8,199 nt of DNA from Winogradskyella sp. Lineage in GTDB: Bacteria > Bacteroidota > Bacteroidia > Flavobacteriales > Flavobacteriaceae. The notes beneath the pieces are model-generated. The model was not told where the DNA came from and ran no database searches. It saw only the letters and a list, made by a program, of their open reading frames with translations. The translations under genes were made by a program, and so were the position numbers. The stretch spans positions 1 through 8,199 of the forward strand of contig JASBSE010000298.1 of the NCBI GenBank assembly GCA_030149115.1, read 5' to 3'. Shown in pieces: positions 1 to 5,984 of the stretch. How positions within the stretch are numbered: position 1 is the stretch's first letter; each line of letters starts with the position of its first letter.

Positions 1-95
1 TTCATATCAGTATTAACAGCTTCAGCCACCTTATTATCGGTAGCTAAACTAAGTACTGCTTTTGCATAACGTATTGCTGCTCTAGACTCTGCCAT
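1..95 (-). CDS. atpH: ATP synthase F1 delta subunit (OSCP), N-terminal fragment
   Basis: Only the first 31 codons are in the window; the gene runs off the edge at position 1. The protein starts MAESRAAIRYAKAVLSLA, the usual opening of Bacteroidota delta subunits, in which the first helix carries an R-Y-A-x-A-L/V-like pattern. In the family, delta sits on top of the F1 head and ties it to the b-subunit stalk. The ATG is at 93-95, 6 nt after the atpF stop codon, so the two genes are almost certainly translated from one mRNA. The call rests on a short stretch plus its position directly after atpF, which is the standard order a-c-b-delta. Domain integrity cannot be judged here. Confidence 0.88.
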   Translation of the reverse strand, partial: MAESRAAIRYAKAVLSLATDNKVAEAVNTDM

Positions 96-101
96 CTATA
101 A

Positions 102-602
102 TTAGTTTAAAGTGGTTTCACCTAACATATCTTCAACAAGCTTTAGTTGCTTGTCTTTGTTAGATAACTCTTCGCGTACAACTTTTTCTGCAATCTCGAT
201 AGATAAACCTGCTACGTGGCTTTTTAATTCTGCCATTGCTGATTTTTTCTCAGTTTCAATAGCAGCTTGTGCTTGCTCTATCATCTTGCCAGCTTTTTCT
301 TGCGCCTCGTTAGTAGCATCAGAAATGATTTTATCTTTCATCTCTCTAGCTTCTTTTAAAAGTGCTTCTCTTTCAATACGCGCTTCTTTTAATAAACGCT
401 CGTTATCTGCGTTTAGATTTTCCATTTCTTTTTTAGCATTCTCAGCTGCATCTAATGCACTTTTAATACCTTCTTCTCTATCATTTAAAGAGTTAAGAAT
501 TGGCTTCCACGCAAACTTCACAAATAAAAATACCAGTAAACCAAACAAAACCGTTTGTTTCACAAATAAATCAAGCGAAAAATTTTCTAATAATTGTTCC
601 AT
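102..602 (-). CDS. atpF: ATP synthase Fo b subunit
   Basis: Subunit b forms the peripheral stator stalk that holds F1 against rotation of the c-ring. The 166-residue length is normal for the family. A single membrane helix spans about residues 12-30 and is followed by the diagnostic FAWKPILNSLNDREEGI (30-46). A long charged helix then continues to about residue 140 and is rich in A, E and K with coiled-coil character, as expected for the right-handed stalk dimer. The C-terminal part (IAEKVVREEL) resembles the delta-binding end. Only one b gene is seen and there is no b' copy. The ATG at 600-602 follows a 95-nt gap after atpE that contains a strong stem-loop. atpH starts 6 nt downstream of the stop. 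The reverse strand of this gene is also open for 164 codons, but that frame is serine-rich and looks like a shadow. Confidence 0.96.
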   Translation of the reverse strand: MEQLLENFSLDLFVKQTVLFGLLVFLFVKFAWKPILNSLNDREEGIKSALDAAENAKKEMENLNADNERLLKEARIEREALLKEAREMKDKIISDATNEAQEKAGKMIEQAQAAIETEKKSAMAELKSHVAGLSIEIAEKVVREELSNKDKQLKLVEDMLGETTLN

Positions 603-637
603 TTAAAAAATGTTATTTTTACTTTTTGTCTAATTTT

Positions 638-676
638 AAACACATCCTGCAACCAACCGTTGCAGGAATCGTGTTT
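638..676 (-). promoter_or_regulatory. Stem-loop in the atpE-atpF intergenic region
   Basis: A perfect 7-bp inner stem (CCTGCAA at 646-652, TTGCAGG at 660-666) encloses a 7-nt loop. It is extended by an outer 6-bp stem (AAACAC at 638-643, GTGTTT at 671-676). Two further A-T pairs lie between them, with bulged bases at 667 and 670. In the operon direction the hairpin is preceded by an A-run and followed by GTGTTTAAAATTA, which is a weak U-tract. It could therefore act as a leaky terminator, an RNA-processing site, or a 3' stabiliser of the atpB-atpE part of the mRNA. On the plus strand it is followed by eight T (674-681) and would be a good intrinsic terminator, although no plus-strand gene feeds it. 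The structure is seen in the sequence; the role is inferred. Confidence 0.6.
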
Positions 677-697
677 TTTTTAGTTTTTCTTCGATTC

Positions 698-892
698 TTA
701 TTTTCCTAAGAATAAAGCACCGAATGCTAAACCTTCTAATAATGCAGCGATAATAATCATCGCAGTCTGAATCTTGTTAGTTGCTTCAGGTTGACGCGCA
801 ATACCTTCCATTGCACTTCCACCAATTTTACCTAATCCGATACCAGCACCGATTACAATTAAACCTGCACCTACTAAATTTGGAACTGTCAT
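698..892 (-). CDS. atpE: ATP synthase Fo c subunit (proton type)
   Basis: Subunit c forms the membrane rotor ring that carries the coupling ion. The 64-residue protein is a hairpin of two membrane helices. Helix 1 has the GxGxGxG packing motif (Gly15, 17, 19, 21). The cytoplasmic loop is ARQPE (32-36), which contacts gamma/epsilon. Helix 2 carries the ion-binding Glu53 in IIAALLEGLAFGALF. The residues that coordinate sodium in Na+-type rings (Gln in helix 1; Ser-Thr after the Glu; a Tyr three further on) are Leu20, Gly54-Leu55 and Gly58 here, so H+ is expected. I start at the ATG at 890-892. A TTG two codons upstream (896-898) would add Met-Ala and give 66 residues, and cannot be excluded. 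It follows atpB by 36 nt from this ATG, or 30 nt from the TTG. Confidence 0.96.
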   Translation of the reverse strand: MTVPNLVGAGLIVIGAGIGLGKIGGSAMEGIARQPEATNKIQTAMIIIAALLEGLAFGALFLGK

Positions 893-928
893 AGCCAAAA
901 ATTTAAATTAATTAAACAAACTCTTATA

Positions 929-2047
929 TTAATGATGCTCATGCTCTTCAACAGCCATACCTATAAACAATGCCGAGAGCATTGTAAAAATATATGCTTG
1001 TAGAAATGCCACTAACACCTCAATTAACGTTATAAAAAATGACAACACTAGTGATAATGCTGTAGAACCCACAGCAGTCATTTCATGTTGTTTTGTAATT
1101 CCAATAGCTATTAAGAACATCACTACTATATGCCCAGCAGAAATATTTGCAAACAAACGTACCAACAAAGAAAACGGCTTTATAAGTAGTGTTCCTGCTA
1201 ACTCAATTATTGCTAAAACTGGTCTTATAAGAACTGGTACACCTGGCATCCATAAAATATGGCCCCAAAAATGCTTATTTCCACTAAAGAGGTAGATTAC
1301 AAGAGTAAATACAGCCAAAGAAGCCGTTACTGCCAACTGACCTGTTATATTGAATCCTAGAGGTGTTAAACCAGCTAAATTCATTGTCCAAATAAAAAAG
1401 AACACAGTAAGTAAATAACCTGTAAACTTACGATATTTGGGACCAATATTAGGTTTTGCTATTTCGTCTCTAACATATACCACTAAAGGTTCTAAAACCC
1501 TTCCAAAACCTGTAGGAATTTGTTTTGTTTTGTATTGTTTACCTAATCTAACAAACCAAAACAACAACAAAAGACCAATAACTAAAATACCAAAAACACT
1601 TTTAGTAATCGATAAGTCGAAAGGAGTAGACGCATTTTTCGCATGATGATCATCAAAAGAAACTTCAGTTTCCCCCTCATTTAACTCATAAATCTTCCCA
1701 TGAATCTTAACGAATTTTGAACCACCTTTCTCAACTATAACACTACCATCATCATTATGATGAAATTCCGAAGACATAAAAGCTGTAAGACCATTATTCC
1801 CATATAATATAACTGGAAGAGGGAATCCTACATGGTGTGCCTGCTCATCAGAAAAATAAGTAAATAAATGAAAATCATGAGAGTCTTTTAGGTGGTGCTG
1901 AATGTAATCAGCTATCTCTTCATTACTATTAACCATGCCACCGTCCTCAGTATGTTCTTTTTGATCATTGTTAGCTTGTAACGTTAGAGAGAACAAAGCT
2001 AAAAGGGCAAACAAACAAGTTGTGATAGATTTTTGTGCTACCTTCAT
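929..2047 (-). CDS. atpB: ATP synthase Fo a subunit with N-terminal periplasmic extension
   Basis: Subunit a provides the two proton half-channels next to the c-ring. The channel domain spans about residues 150-365 and contains KPFSLLVRLFANISAGHI (290-307) with the essential stator arginine at Arg297. The last helix is EVLVAFLQAYIFTMLSALFI, with Gln350 at the position of the conserved channel glutamine. At 372 residues it is about 100 longer than the E. coli protein. The extra part is N-terminal: a signal-peptide-like segment (residues 1-25, possible cleavage after LQA), then about 115 hydrophilic residues containing twelve histidines. The C-terminus ends EEHEHH. Long, signal-bearing a subunits are known in Bacteroidota, so the extension is probably real and not a wrong start; the hydrophobic leader right after the ATG supports this. 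The gene has its own promoter-like sequence upstream and starts the main Fo series. Confidence 0.95.
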   Translation of the reverse strand: MKVAQKSITTCLFALLALFSLTLQANNDQKEHTEDGGMVNSNEEIADYIQHHLKDSHDFHLFTYFSDEQAHHVGFPLPVILYGNNGLTAFMSSEFHHNDDGSVIVEKGGSKFVKIHGKIYELNEGETEVSFDDHHAKNASTPFDLSITKSVFGILVIGLLLLFWFVRLGKQYKTKQIPTGFGRVLEPLVVYVRDEIAKPNIGPKYRKFTGYLLTVFFFIWTMNLAGLTPLGFNITGQLAVTASLAVFTLVIYLFSGNKHFWGHILWMPGVPVLIRPVLAIIELAGTLLIKPFSLLVRLFANISAGHIVVMFLIAIGITKQHEMTAVGSTALSLVLSFFITLIEVLVAFLQAYIFTMLSALFIGMAVEEHEHH

Positions 2048-2087
2048 TTTTTTCTTTTGAAAAATATTACTCTAGATAAATTCGGCG

Positions 2088-2120
2088 CAAAAGTACATAA
2101 TTTATTAACAATTAAACCAA
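2088..2120 (-). promoter_or_regulatory. Bacteroidetes-type promoter for atpB
   Basis: Reading the minus strand, TACTTTTG (2088-2095) matches the Bacteroidetes -7 consensus TAnnTTTG exactly. A TTG -33 element (2118-2120) lies 22 nt upstream, within the 17-23 nt spacing accepted for this group. The predicted transcription start, about 7 nt further on near 2081, would give a leader of roughly 34 nt before the atpB ATG at 2045-2047. The A-rich run just before the ATG, with no Shine-Dalgarno sequence, also fits this phylum. The motif lies in the largest gap of the ATP synthase series, where a promoter would be expected. Activity is inferred. Confidence 0.6.
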
Positions 2121-2135
2121 TTTTATTGAGATAAA

Positions 2136-2525
2136 TTAGAAAGAAGTTTTGTTTAAGATTTTTGCTACAAAAAACACCTCTATAAATAAGAAGATTGCCA
2201 TAGGGATAATTAATGCAATTCGCTGAGCATTAGTAAGGTCTATAGCAAAAATAGACTTATAAAAAATGGCCGCAAAAACTGTAATTTTAAAAATTATAGT
2301 ACCTAAATATATAAAGCCTAATTGCTCTTTAATTTTGTTAATAACGCTTCCCACTTTAAATAAAAAACAGATAACAAAGGAAAAAAGTACGAAGAACAGA
2401 TACACCTTTTTTAATGAAAAGGGAAGAGAAATATTACTCTCTTCAATGAAATTATTGTGAAGTAAATAAGTTGACACTCCTACAATAGTAAATATAAGAA
2501 TGTACGTAATTAGATTTTTAACCAT
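2136..2525 (-). CDS. Small four-helix membrane protein at the AtpI position (DUF6168-like)
   Basis: The 129-residue protein has four hydrophobic segments, at about 5-23, 40-57, 70-90 and 102-123. It has positively charged loops (KVGSVINKIKEQ, 57-68) and a basic C-terminus (AKILNKTSF). I see no catalytic motif. It sits where many bacteria have atpI, directly before atpB, and it has the four-helix size of AtpI, which helps c-ring assembly or Mg2+ supply in some species. Similar Bacteroidota proteins next to atpB are, as I recall, grouped as DUF6168, but that is from memory. The ATG overlaps the stop of the AtpZ-like gene by one base (TAATG), which suggests translational coupling. An ATP synthase assembly role is inferred from position only; it could be a lineage-specific membrane protein of other function. 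Confidence 0.72.
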   Translation of the reverse strand: MVKNLITYILIFTIVGVSTYLLHNNFIEESNISLPFSLKKVYLFFVLFSFVICFLFKVGSVINKIKEQLGFIYLGTIIFKITVFAAIFYKSIFAIDLTNAQRIALIIPMAIFLFIEVFFVAKILNKTSF

Positions 2526-2773
2526 TACTCTTTAGAAACTTTTATAACCTGAGCTATGACCATGTACATTGATGCAAAAACAGCTAACAATGTAATGCTT
2601 GGTTCAAATTTGTCTGAATTGTACTTAGAATCTAACCACATACCTAGGAGATTACCGGCATAAATGGTGAGCCCCATTTGCAATGCAACACCCGTAAATC
2701 TTAAAAATTTATTGTATTTACCCTTGCTGTCTTTGGGTGATTTGTTCTGGTTGTTTAAGTTTTGCTGGTTCAT
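2525..2773 (-). CDS. atpZ: AtpZ/AtpI-family ATP synthase accessory protein
   Basis: The 82-residue protein has a polar N-terminal tail (1-24) rich in N, Q and K. Two membrane helices follow, at about 26-47 and 58-78. The first ends GNLLGMWLDSKYN, matching the G-x-x-L-G-x-W-L-D pattern of the AtpZ family (putative F0F1-ATPase subunit, PF09527). Family members lie just upstream of atpB and have been linked to c-ring assembly and to Mg2+/Ca2+ transport. The ATG at 2771-2773 lies inside the bactofilin gene, giving a 56-nt overlap in another frame. It is the only plausible start: an in-frame TAA lies 15 nt upstream of it, and the next ATG (codon 33) is inside the first helix. The symbol is used in the family sense. 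Confidence 0.82.
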   Translation of the reverse strand: MNQQNLNNQNKSPKDSKGKYNKFLRFTGVALQMGLTIYAGNLLGMWLDSKYNSDKFEPSITLLAVFASMYMVIAQVIKVSKE

Positions 2774-3158
2774 TAGGTAATGCTTTTACAGTGCCTTTCA
2801 TACTACAAGTTGCATTAAAGGTTGCTCCTGGTTCTACTGCCAATTTACTTGTGTGCACTTCTCCTTCTATATGCGCCGTAGATTTTAATGAAAGCGTACC
2901 TGATAAGATTAATTTCCCTGAAAACTTACCTTCAAAATCAGCATTCTCTCCTTGTAATGTCCCTTTAATAAAACCTGATTTTCCAATCACTACCTTACCA
3001 GAAGTCTTTACATTACCTTCAACAGTACCATCGATTCTAAATGGTCCTTCACTAGCAATATCACCAACTATCTTGGTGCCTTGTGCTATAATGTTTTGTT
3101 GTGTACTTGTTTCCATACTTAATGTGTATTTAGATTTTTTATTGTCTGAGGAAAACAT
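2718..3158 (-). CDS. Bactofilin (polymer-forming cytoskeletal protein)
   Basis: The 146-residue protein has a central block (about 22-126) of short repeats with alternating small, hydrophobic and glycine residues, such as IVGDIASEGPFRIDGTVEGN and VVIGKSGFIKGTLQGE. This is the right-handed beta-helix pattern of bactofilins (PF04519). Polar tails on both sides (1-20 and 127-146) are also typical. Bactofilins self-assemble into filaments without nucleotide, usually at the inner membrane, and act in cell shape, wall synthesis or positioning of envelope complexes. The gene lies 18 nt after porW, so the two are co-transcribed. Its last 18 codons, including a Q-rich tail, overlap the start of the AtpZ-like gene. 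An internal Met15 is a possible second start, but Met1 is preceded by the same octamer that precedes porW. Confidence 0.92.
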   Translation of the reverse strand: MFSSDNKKSKYTLSMETSTQQNIIAQGTKIVGDIASEGPFRIDGTVEGNVKTSGKVVIGKSGFIKGTLQGENADFEGKFSGKLILSGTLSLKSTAHIEGEVHTSKLAVEPGATFNATCSMKGTVKALPNEPAKLKQPEQITQRQQG

Positions 3159-3176
3159 CGTTGATTTGGTTTTAAT

Positions 3177-5792
3177 TTACTCTAGTTTTAGGTATGCGTT
3201 TAAGTTTTTATGACGTTGAATAATAGCATAGTTTGGGGATGAAATAGCAAAGTACTCTTTTGTAATCTTAGGTTTTACTGGCCTACCTCTGCTGTCTTTT
3301 TCATCTGATTGTAATAATTGAGCAAAACCACTTGCTCCTTGTATACTCGTAAGACCATGAACCACTACAAATGTTGTGTTTTCATCATACACATCTATTG
3401 ATGTGGTTAAGTCAAAATATTTTATTTTTTTATCAATCTCTTCATCAAGCGTTTTTACAAAAGCATCTATATCTTCTTCCGAGTCTTTTTCAAATTGATA
3501 TACTACGTTGAAATGAGTAGCCTTATCATCTTCTGTAAATTCTTTTTTTGCCAAAACAGGTATAGCGTTTTGGAGTAACTCTTGGGCTTTTTTCCCCTCG
3601 TCTGTATTTGGATAAGTCAATGCGATATAATCTATTCCCTTTTTATACTCCTCAAATCCGTATAGACGTCCTCTGGCAGAGGCTTTTAAAATTTCAAACT
3701 TAGGCAAGAAGTCATCTCCTTCTAAGCGCTTTATTTGTTTTTCTGCCTCTTCTATAACCTCAACATATTCCTCATTCTCAAACTTCTTATACAGATTTGT
3801 ATAGATAAATTCCGGACTGTTTTCATCTTTTGATAATTCGGATTGAGGATTTAGTATTATTTCAGCATAACGTGAATCTGGATAGTTAGAAACAATGTCG
3901 TTCTTCATTGCTTCTGCTTTATTGGACAAACCTAACTCTGTATATATTTTATACAAATTGTATTTAGATGGCAATATAAGTCGCTCTTCTGGATTGTTTT
4001 GCAATAAATCTTCGAAACGAGATTTAGATAATAATAGCTCTTGAAACTTTTCTCTATATATAATTCCCAACTGATAATAAGCAAAGTTTCTTTCCTTAAA
4101 AATACTATCTAAAACTTTTTGGTCTGTAGGTAGTGAAGCGATATAAACCTCAGGATTGTATTGATCTTCTTTTCCTGTTATAGAGTTTACACTTTCTGCT
4201 TTACCAGTATTCTTTATTCCTGCTTTTTCGTTAGACAACCTCCAATTATCTTGAAGTTTTCGATCTCCCCAAAGCTTTATAAACTCATTTTTTCCATAAG
4301 CAACAGTTGTAGAGTTATAAAAATAGAAGCTACTCCCATTGTCATTCCCCTTTGAAGGAAAGCCACCTGGCATTGCTCTTGGATTTAAATTAGCTTTTGA
4401 ATTCTTATCTTTTGAAGCATTTACTGCTGCATTTTGTCTAGACTCCTGTCTCTTTATCTCTTCTTCTTTACGCTGTTCTTCTTCTAAGGCTTTTTCTTTT
4501 AATTCTTCTGCATACTTAGTATAAATGGCTATTTGCTCTTCTTTTGGCAAACTAACCATATGAAGAATACTGTCATTTACCTGTGCTACTCCTTCATAAT
4601 AAATAACATCATCTAAGTTTTCGCGCTTACGCTTTAGAATTCTATAAGGTTTGGTGTTTGGGGTCATTGCTGTAAGTGTACTATCGTAGTAAGCTCCTGC
4701 TGTTTTGTACACGTTCTTATCAAAATACATGTTACCAATAGTCTCATAATTGAGAGCTCTTAGATATTTATCTGATGTTATTTTTCGCAATGATTTGTTA
4801 TAGTAAACTTCTGCTAAACTATCTGAAGCCTTATTACGATGAAATTCAGCAATACGATAAAAAATCTTGTCTAAGAAAGGTCTGTTTTCTCGGTTTTCTT
4901 CTAGATCTGTTAAGTACTCTAAAAACTCAACTTCATTACCTTTAGCCGCATCAAAATTATAAGACTTTTCGAGGTGAGCATTAATATAAAACGCTCTAGG
5001 AATTTGTCTATGCATATCTATAATGGCATCAAATTCCATATTGGCACTGTCCTTTTCCTCAAATTCATTGTAGAGTTGTCCTCTTATAAAATGAAAGCGT
5101 GCCTTTTCGCTTTTTACTTTAGTATTTTCAGCTGCAATACCTAATAAAGTAATTGCACTATCTTTAGCTTTTATATTAATATACGCCTGAGCTAAAGTCG
5201 CTGTAGCATCAGCTAAATCTTGGTCTTCTAACTCCTCTTCTTCCAGTAAGCGTTTTAATTTTTTTATAGCACCTTCATTATTATCTAAACGCATGTTAGA
5301 TTTTTCGCGCCAAATCTTTACTTGATTAATCTTATCGCTTGTAGGATACTTATTTAAAATATTATTAAAAGCTGCTAACGCAGGCACAAAACGCTGATCG
5401 TAATACCTTGCTTTTCCTAATAACAAATATGCTTCATCTATTTGCGGATTTTTTTCTTTTCCGTTAATATTCATACCGTGCTTTTGAATGGCTTTAATGG
5501 CCTTTTCCTCTGCACGTTCAAAATCAGCATTTTTAGATTGACCTGGCAAGAAAATATCTTCAGTTACTTGCATACGCTCTACTGGCAATAACTCCCAGAA
5601 GTTTTCAGTGTAAGCATCATTTACAGCAAGCTTTCCTCTGTCTAAAGCAATGTTACCATTATAGAGAATGTTGTACTTTGTACCTAAAGCATGAAAGTTT
5701 CTATTGATAAAAGTGTCCTTTTTTCGTGAGCAACTTTGAGCAATAATCACAACCAAAAAAAGATATAATATGTGCTTTATTTTGTATTTCAA
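3177..5792 (-). CDS. porW: Type IX secretion system lipoprotein PorW/SprE
   Basis: The 871-residue TPR lipoprotein matches the size of Flavobacterium johnsoniae SprE (about 870 residues). PorW/SprE is needed for T9SS secretion and gliding, and is thought to link the PorK/PorN ring to the outer-membrane translocon. A lipoprotein signal occupies residues 1-21: a basic n-region (MKYKIKH), a hydrophobic stretch, and the lipobox AQSC with acylated Cys21. TPR-like helical pairs span about 118-380. A charged, Glu/Lys-rich coiled coil follows (425-453), then a short low-complexity linker. Next comes a conserved-looking segment, SSFYFYN (487-493) and FIKLWGDRKLQDNWRLSNE (504-522), and then further TPR-like repeats (about 563-750). 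The C-terminal domain covers about 755-871. The start codon is TTG (5790-5792). An in-frame TAA lies 15 nt upstream and no earlier ATG exists, so the signal peptide requires the TTG. The family call comes from size, architecture and the WG-R-L-DNWR segment. Confidence 0.85.
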   Translation of the reverse strand: MKYKIKHILYLFLVVIIAQSCSRKKDTFINRNFHALGTKYNILYNGNIALDRGKLAVNDAYTENFWELLPVERMQVTEDIFLPGQSKNADFERAEEKAIKAIQKHGMNINGKEKNPQIDEAYLLLGKARYYDQRFVPALAAFNNILNKYPTSDKINQVKIWREKSNMRLDNNEGAIKKLKRLLEEEELEDQDLADATATLAQAYINIKAKDSAITLLGIAAENTKVKSEKARFHFIRGQLYNEFEEKDSANMEFDAIIDMHRQIPRAFYINAHLEKSYNFDAAKGNEVEFLEYLTDLEENRENRPFLDKIFYRIAEFHRNKASDSLAEVYYNKSLRKITSDKYLRALNYETIGNMYFDKNVYKTAGAYYDSTLTAMTPNTKPYRILKRKRENLDDVIYYEGVAQVNDSILHMVSLPKEEQIAIYTKYAEELKEKALEEEQRKEEEIKRQESRQNAAVNASKDKNSKANLNPRAMPGGFPSKGNDNGSSFYFYNSTTVAYGKNEFIKLWGDRKLQDNWRLSNEKAGIKNTGKAESVNSITGKEDQYNPEVYIASLPTDQKVLDSIFKERNFAYYQLGIIYREKFQELLLSKSRFEDLLQNNPEERLILPSKYNLYKIYTELGLSNKAEAMKNDIVSNYPDSRYAEIILNPQSELSKDENSPEFIYTNLYKKFENEEYVEVIEEAEKQIKRLEGDDFLPKFEILKASARGRLYGFEEYKKGIDYIALTYPNTDEGKKAQELLQNAIPVLAKKEFTEDDKATHFNVVYQFEKDSEEDIDAFVKTLDEEIDKKIKYFDLTTSIDVYDENTTFVVVHGLTSIQGASGFAQLLQSDEKDSRGRPVKPKITKEYFAISSPNYAIIQRHKNLNAYLKLE

Positions 5793-5819
5793 CGTTGATT
5801 CTATTTAATTAATAGATAA

Positions 5820-5846
5820 CTAAATTATAGCACATTTAGTGTGCTA
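5820..5846 (-). promoter_or_regulatory. Candidate porW promoter with operator-like inverted repeat
   Basis: A perfect inverted repeat, TAGCACA (5828-5834) / TGTGCTA (5840-5846), is separated by 5 nt. On the minus strand its downstream arm runs straight into TATAATTTAG (5820-5829). That stretch contains TAATTTAG, a 7-of-8 match to the Bacteroidetes -7 element TAnnTTTG, and also an extended TGCTATAAT. A start near 5813 would give a leader of about 20 nt. I could not find a convincing -33 TTG at the right spacing, so a regulator bound at the repeat may be needed, or the true promoter is elsewhere in 5847-5925. The repeat is clear; the promoter call is weak. Confidence 0.35.
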
Positions 5847-5925
5847 AGTGGTAAAAATAAGCATCTTTTTGAATTTATAATGTTATTACATCGTTTTTCG
5901 GGAACAGACAAAGTTCACCTAAACA

Positions 5926-5963
5926 AAAAAGCCTGTGAATTTTTAAATCTTCACAAGCTTTTT
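5926..5963 (-). terminator. Intrinsic terminator of the ABC exporter operon
   Basis: A 14-bp stem is formed by 5926-5939 and 5950-5963: five A-T pairs, then GC, one G-T wobble, and a TGTGAA/TTCACA core. The loop is 10 nt. In the minus direction the stem ends in a T-run within GGCTTTTTTG, as in rho-independent terminators. It begins 21 nt after the ATPase stop codon, the expected place for the operon end. Because both flanks are A/T runs it would also function in the plus direction, but no gene points that way. It separates the ABC operon from the porW-ATP synthase series. Confidence 0.85.
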
Positions 5964-5984
5964 AAAAATGATTGATTGGGTAAT

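Noticed and set aside
112..606. Open reading frame of 164 codons on the plus strand opposite atpF
   Set aside because: It mirrors the A/E/K-rich atpF codons, giving a serine/phenylalanine/alanine-rich product with no recognisable fold, and lies opposite a certain gene.
638..681. Plus-strand intrinsic terminator (stem plus eight T)
   Set aside because: The sequence fits, but no plus-strand gene lies before it. I kept it as an operon stem-loop and not as a plus-strand terminator; antisense RNA would be needed to revive this.
893..928. Possible extra promoter between atpB and atpE
   Set aside because: The T-rich stretch ending TTTTTGG lacks the TA at the proper distance for a TAnnTTTG element, and the gap is only about 30 nt.
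2737..3213. Open reading frame of 158 codons on the plus strand opposite bactofilin
   Set aside because: It is antisense to a clear beta-helix gene, shows no recognised domain, and its end runs into the porW coding region. Best explained as a shadow frame.
5895..5920. GAAC-N7-GTTC half-sites resembling a LexA-type operator upstream of porW
   Set aside because: The arms are only 4 bp and the spacing is wrong for the known GAAC-N4-GTTC form. Chance is the simpler explanation.
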